Shown: piece after piece, positions 47,469 through 49,985 of the stretch
Layout of the letters: each line of letters starts with the position of its first letter
Numbering within the stretch: position 1 is the first letter of the stretch
Assembly: GCA_002898575.1 (NCBI GenBank)
Contig: BEHT01000027.1
Location: forward strand, 1 to 49,985
Direction: 5' to 3'
DNA from: a bacterium HR17
GTDB taxonomy: Bacteria > Armatimonadota > Fervidibacteria > Fervidibacterales > Fervidibacteraceae
Length of the DNA: 49,985 nucleotides
Program-made: the position numbers and the translations under genes
The notes under the pieces: model-generated
Told to the model about the DNA's origin: nothing
What the model saw: only the letters and a program-made list of their open reading frames with translations
The model's database searches: none

Positions 47469-48698
47469 TCATATCGCCGCTTCACCCACGACGGCGAAGG
47501 GGCTGGGGAGAGGAGGGCGCCGTTTTTGTTCCACGATGGTGCTTTTTTCCCAAGCCCGTAAAAACGCCGCAAACACATCGGAGTCAAACTCATTAGGCAC
47601 ATCGCGGCGGATGATCTCAATGGCAGCGGACGGCTCCAGCGCCGCTCGGTAAGGGCGGTCGGAGGTGAGGGCGTCAAAGACATCGGCGACGGCGAGGATG
47701 CGGGCGTCCAGCGGGATTTCGTCGCCTTTTAAGCCCAGCGGGTAACCTTTGCCTGAAAGGCGTTCGTGGTGGTAACGCACCCCCCCTAAGTAGGGGCGCA
47801 TCCGCTTGATGGGCGCTAAGATGCGGTAGCCGATTTCTGGGTGCTGCTTCATCACAGCAAACTCCACATCGGTCAACAAGCCTTCTTTCAGCAAGACAGC
47901 GTCGGGGATACCGACTTTCCCGATGTCGTGCAAAAGCCCGGCGAGACGGATGCGTTCGCAGTCTTCGTCGCTCAACCCCATTTCACGGGCGATGGCAACG
48001 GCGAACTCCGTCACGCGCTCCGAGTGCCCACGCGTGTAAGGGTTGCGGGCGTCCAACATGGCGACGATCGCCCGCACCAAATCCCAAAACAACTCCTGCA
48101 GCGCTTGGTGAGTTTGGGCTTTGTCGATGGCGACGGCACATAGCGAGGAAATCGCCATTAATTCGTTGACATCCGCTTCGGTGAAAGTGCTGCTTTGGCA
48201 GTTCAAAACTTCCAGCACACCTTTGATTTCGTCGCCGATGCGCAGGGGCACCGCGATCAAGTTGCGCGTCACGAAGCCGGTCGTTTCGTCCACGATTTTG
48301 GCGTGACGGGCGTCGCTGGTCACATCAGCGACCAACATCGGTTGCCCCGTTTCCAATACATGACCGGCGATTCCCTGCCCGCGCTTTAGCCGCATCTGCT
48401 TAACGGCTTCGCCCTTCTCGCCCGTCGCGACCTCAAAAAACAGTTCGTCGGTCTCAGGGTCATAAAGCAGCAACGAACTGGTCTCGGCATCGGTCAAGCG
48501 TTCAGCGGCGTGCATGATGGCAGTCAGGACGCGGTGCAGGTCCAGCGAGGCATTGACCTGCACCATCAAATCCAGCACCATTTGCAGGTGGCAGAGTTTT
48601 TGTTGAGACTCAACGCGCACTTGCGCCAACTCCGCTTCCAGCTCTGCGACGCGCCGCTCCAATTGGGCGATGCGCTCCTGCGCCGTTCGGTCATCCAT
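47469..48698 (-). CDS. GAF and HD-GYP domain protein (probable cyclic-di-GMP phosphodiesterase)
   Basis: A 409-residue soluble protein. It has a coiled coil (about residues 1-35), then a GAF sensory domain (about 50-193) with TSSLLLYDPETDELFFEVAT and LIAVPLRIGDEIKGVLEVLN, then an HD-GYP domain (about 205-390). The metal-binding motif is LLHDIGKVGIPD (His257-Asp258), with KQHPEIGYRIL, YHHERLSGKGYP (GYP 318-320) and AVADVFDALTSDRPYR. All key residues are present, so it should hydrolyse cyclic-di-GMP in response to a small ligand or redox signal bound by GAF. Cyclic-di-GMP often controls pili and surface polysaccharides, which this window also encodes. Confidence 0.93.
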   Translation of the reverse strand: MDDRTAQERIAQLERRVAELEAELAQVRVESQQKLCHLQMVLDLMVQVNASLDLHRVLTAIMHAAERLTDAETSSLLLYDPETDELFFEVATGEKGEAVKQMRLKRGQGIAGHVLETGQPMLVADVTSDARHAKIVDETTGFVTRNLIAVPLRIGDEIKGVLEVLNCQSSTFTEADVNELMAISSLCAVAIDKAQTHQALQELFWDLVRAIVAMLDARNPYTRGHSERVTEFAVAIAREMGLSDEDCERIRLAGLLHDIGKVGIPDAVLLKEGLLTDVEFAVMKQHPEIGYRILAPIKRMRPYLGGVRYHHERLSGKGYPLGLKGDEIPLDARILAVADVFDALTSDRPYRAALEPSAAIEIIRRDVPNEFDSDVFAAFLRAWEKSTIVEQKRRPPLPSPFAVVGEAAI

Positions 48699-48998
48699 GG
48701 CTCTCTGTCACCTCGGGTTTGGCTGCGCTCATCTACCCGGCAGATAGGCACACCCCGCTGCCACCTCCACACCCAAAACACTTGCGGATGAAGGCATCAT
48801 AACGGCTTGAGAGGCTTCCGCCGCCACGCATGGAAAAATTCCTCGCCGTTAAAAAATTCTGCCGCCTTTTGCAGCCAACGGTCTTAAACAAAGGTTCACC
48901 GAATGAACCAATCAATCGCGTCCAGACCCACTCAGTGCCCTTTACTTTCCAGCCATTCCAAAACCTCACGCCACCCGATAATGCCCTGACGACCTTGT
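48699..48998. other. Gap between HD-GYP and methyltransferase genes, with a possible coding remnant
   Basis: No full gene is supported. On the minus strand, from an ATT at 49003 to a TGA at 48932, a 23-residue frame reads IKQGRQGIIGWREVLEWLES and then KGH. It looks protein-like but has no ATG, GTG or TTG start. It follows directly on the short ORF at 48999-49133 in a different frame, so it may be its shifted continuation. Nothing recognisable is seen in 48699-48931. Confidence 0.35.

Positions 48999-49985
<987 letters not shown>

Noticed and set aside
48733-48969. Minus-strand ORF of 78 codons
   Set aside because: Low-complexity product, no ribosome-binding site, and it overlaps the more protein-like frame ending at 48932.

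Overview
This window looks like a chromosomal segment of an uncultured or thermophilic bacterium, most likely Armatimonadota of the Fervidibacter type. That is an inference from gene content. Pointers are two DUF1559-type prepilins, a DUF1501 protein paired with a planctomycete-style cytochrome, a double DUF1080 protein, a DUF6785-type membrane protein, MqnA of the futalosine menaquinone route, and hairpin-rich intergenic repeat arrays. No rRNA, tRNA, CRISPR array, transposase or phage gene was seen.

Layout. The left edge (1-2700) has the start of an unidentified minus-strand gene, an AraC regulator, and a divergent manganese catalase followed by a terminator and a structured repeat array. 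From 8457 down to 2753 a tight minus-strand operon encodes a periplasmic thioredoxin-fold protein, a 5-FTHF cyclo-ligase-family protein and three membrane proteins, two of them polyprenyl-phosphate-type glycosyltransferases. Ogt and an MFS transporter diverge at 9.3 kb. From 10.8 to 17.7 kb a plus-strand run carries a secreted carboxypeptidase-regulatory-like protein and then a probable sugar-catabolic set: SIS isomerase, Gfo/Idh/MocA dehydrogenase, ROK kinase and two SDR epimerases. A membrane-anchored nuclease converges on it. From 18.5 to 25.6 kb lie a GT4 glycosyltransferase with an in-frame TGA near its natural start, an orphan ABC-2 permease, a secreted unknown, nicotinate phosphoribosyltransferase, a second repeat array in inverse orientation, a cyclase-family hydrolase and IlvD.

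From 26 to 40 kb the content becomes accessory and polysaccharide- or surface-oriented: a tandem DUF1080 protein, a large DUF6785-type membrane protein, a 1645-residue multidomain glycosidase-like secreted protein, two copies of a prepilin plus small membrane-protein module, and a doubled SorC-type regulator broken by a frameshift at a G6 run. The next minus-strand group runs HupE/UreH-like transporter, IolB, c-type cytochrome (DUF1592-like) and DUF1501. The right end carries MqnA, a zinc-less MDR dehydrogenase, a GAF/HD-GYP protein and the C-terminal part of an N6-adenine DNA methyltransferase that runs off the window.

Most notable: (i) six short GGGACGAGGG-type insertions scattered in frame, in both orientations, inside the giant glycosidase gene; (ii) repeat elements that fold into two hairpins with mutually complementary tetraloops and show compensatory stem changes; (iii) the tandem SorC-SorC regulator with a homopolymer frameshift; (iv) the duplicated prepilin/micro-membrane-protein module upstream of the giant secreted enzyme. 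Functions are assigned from recognised sequence motifs only; no database search was run.
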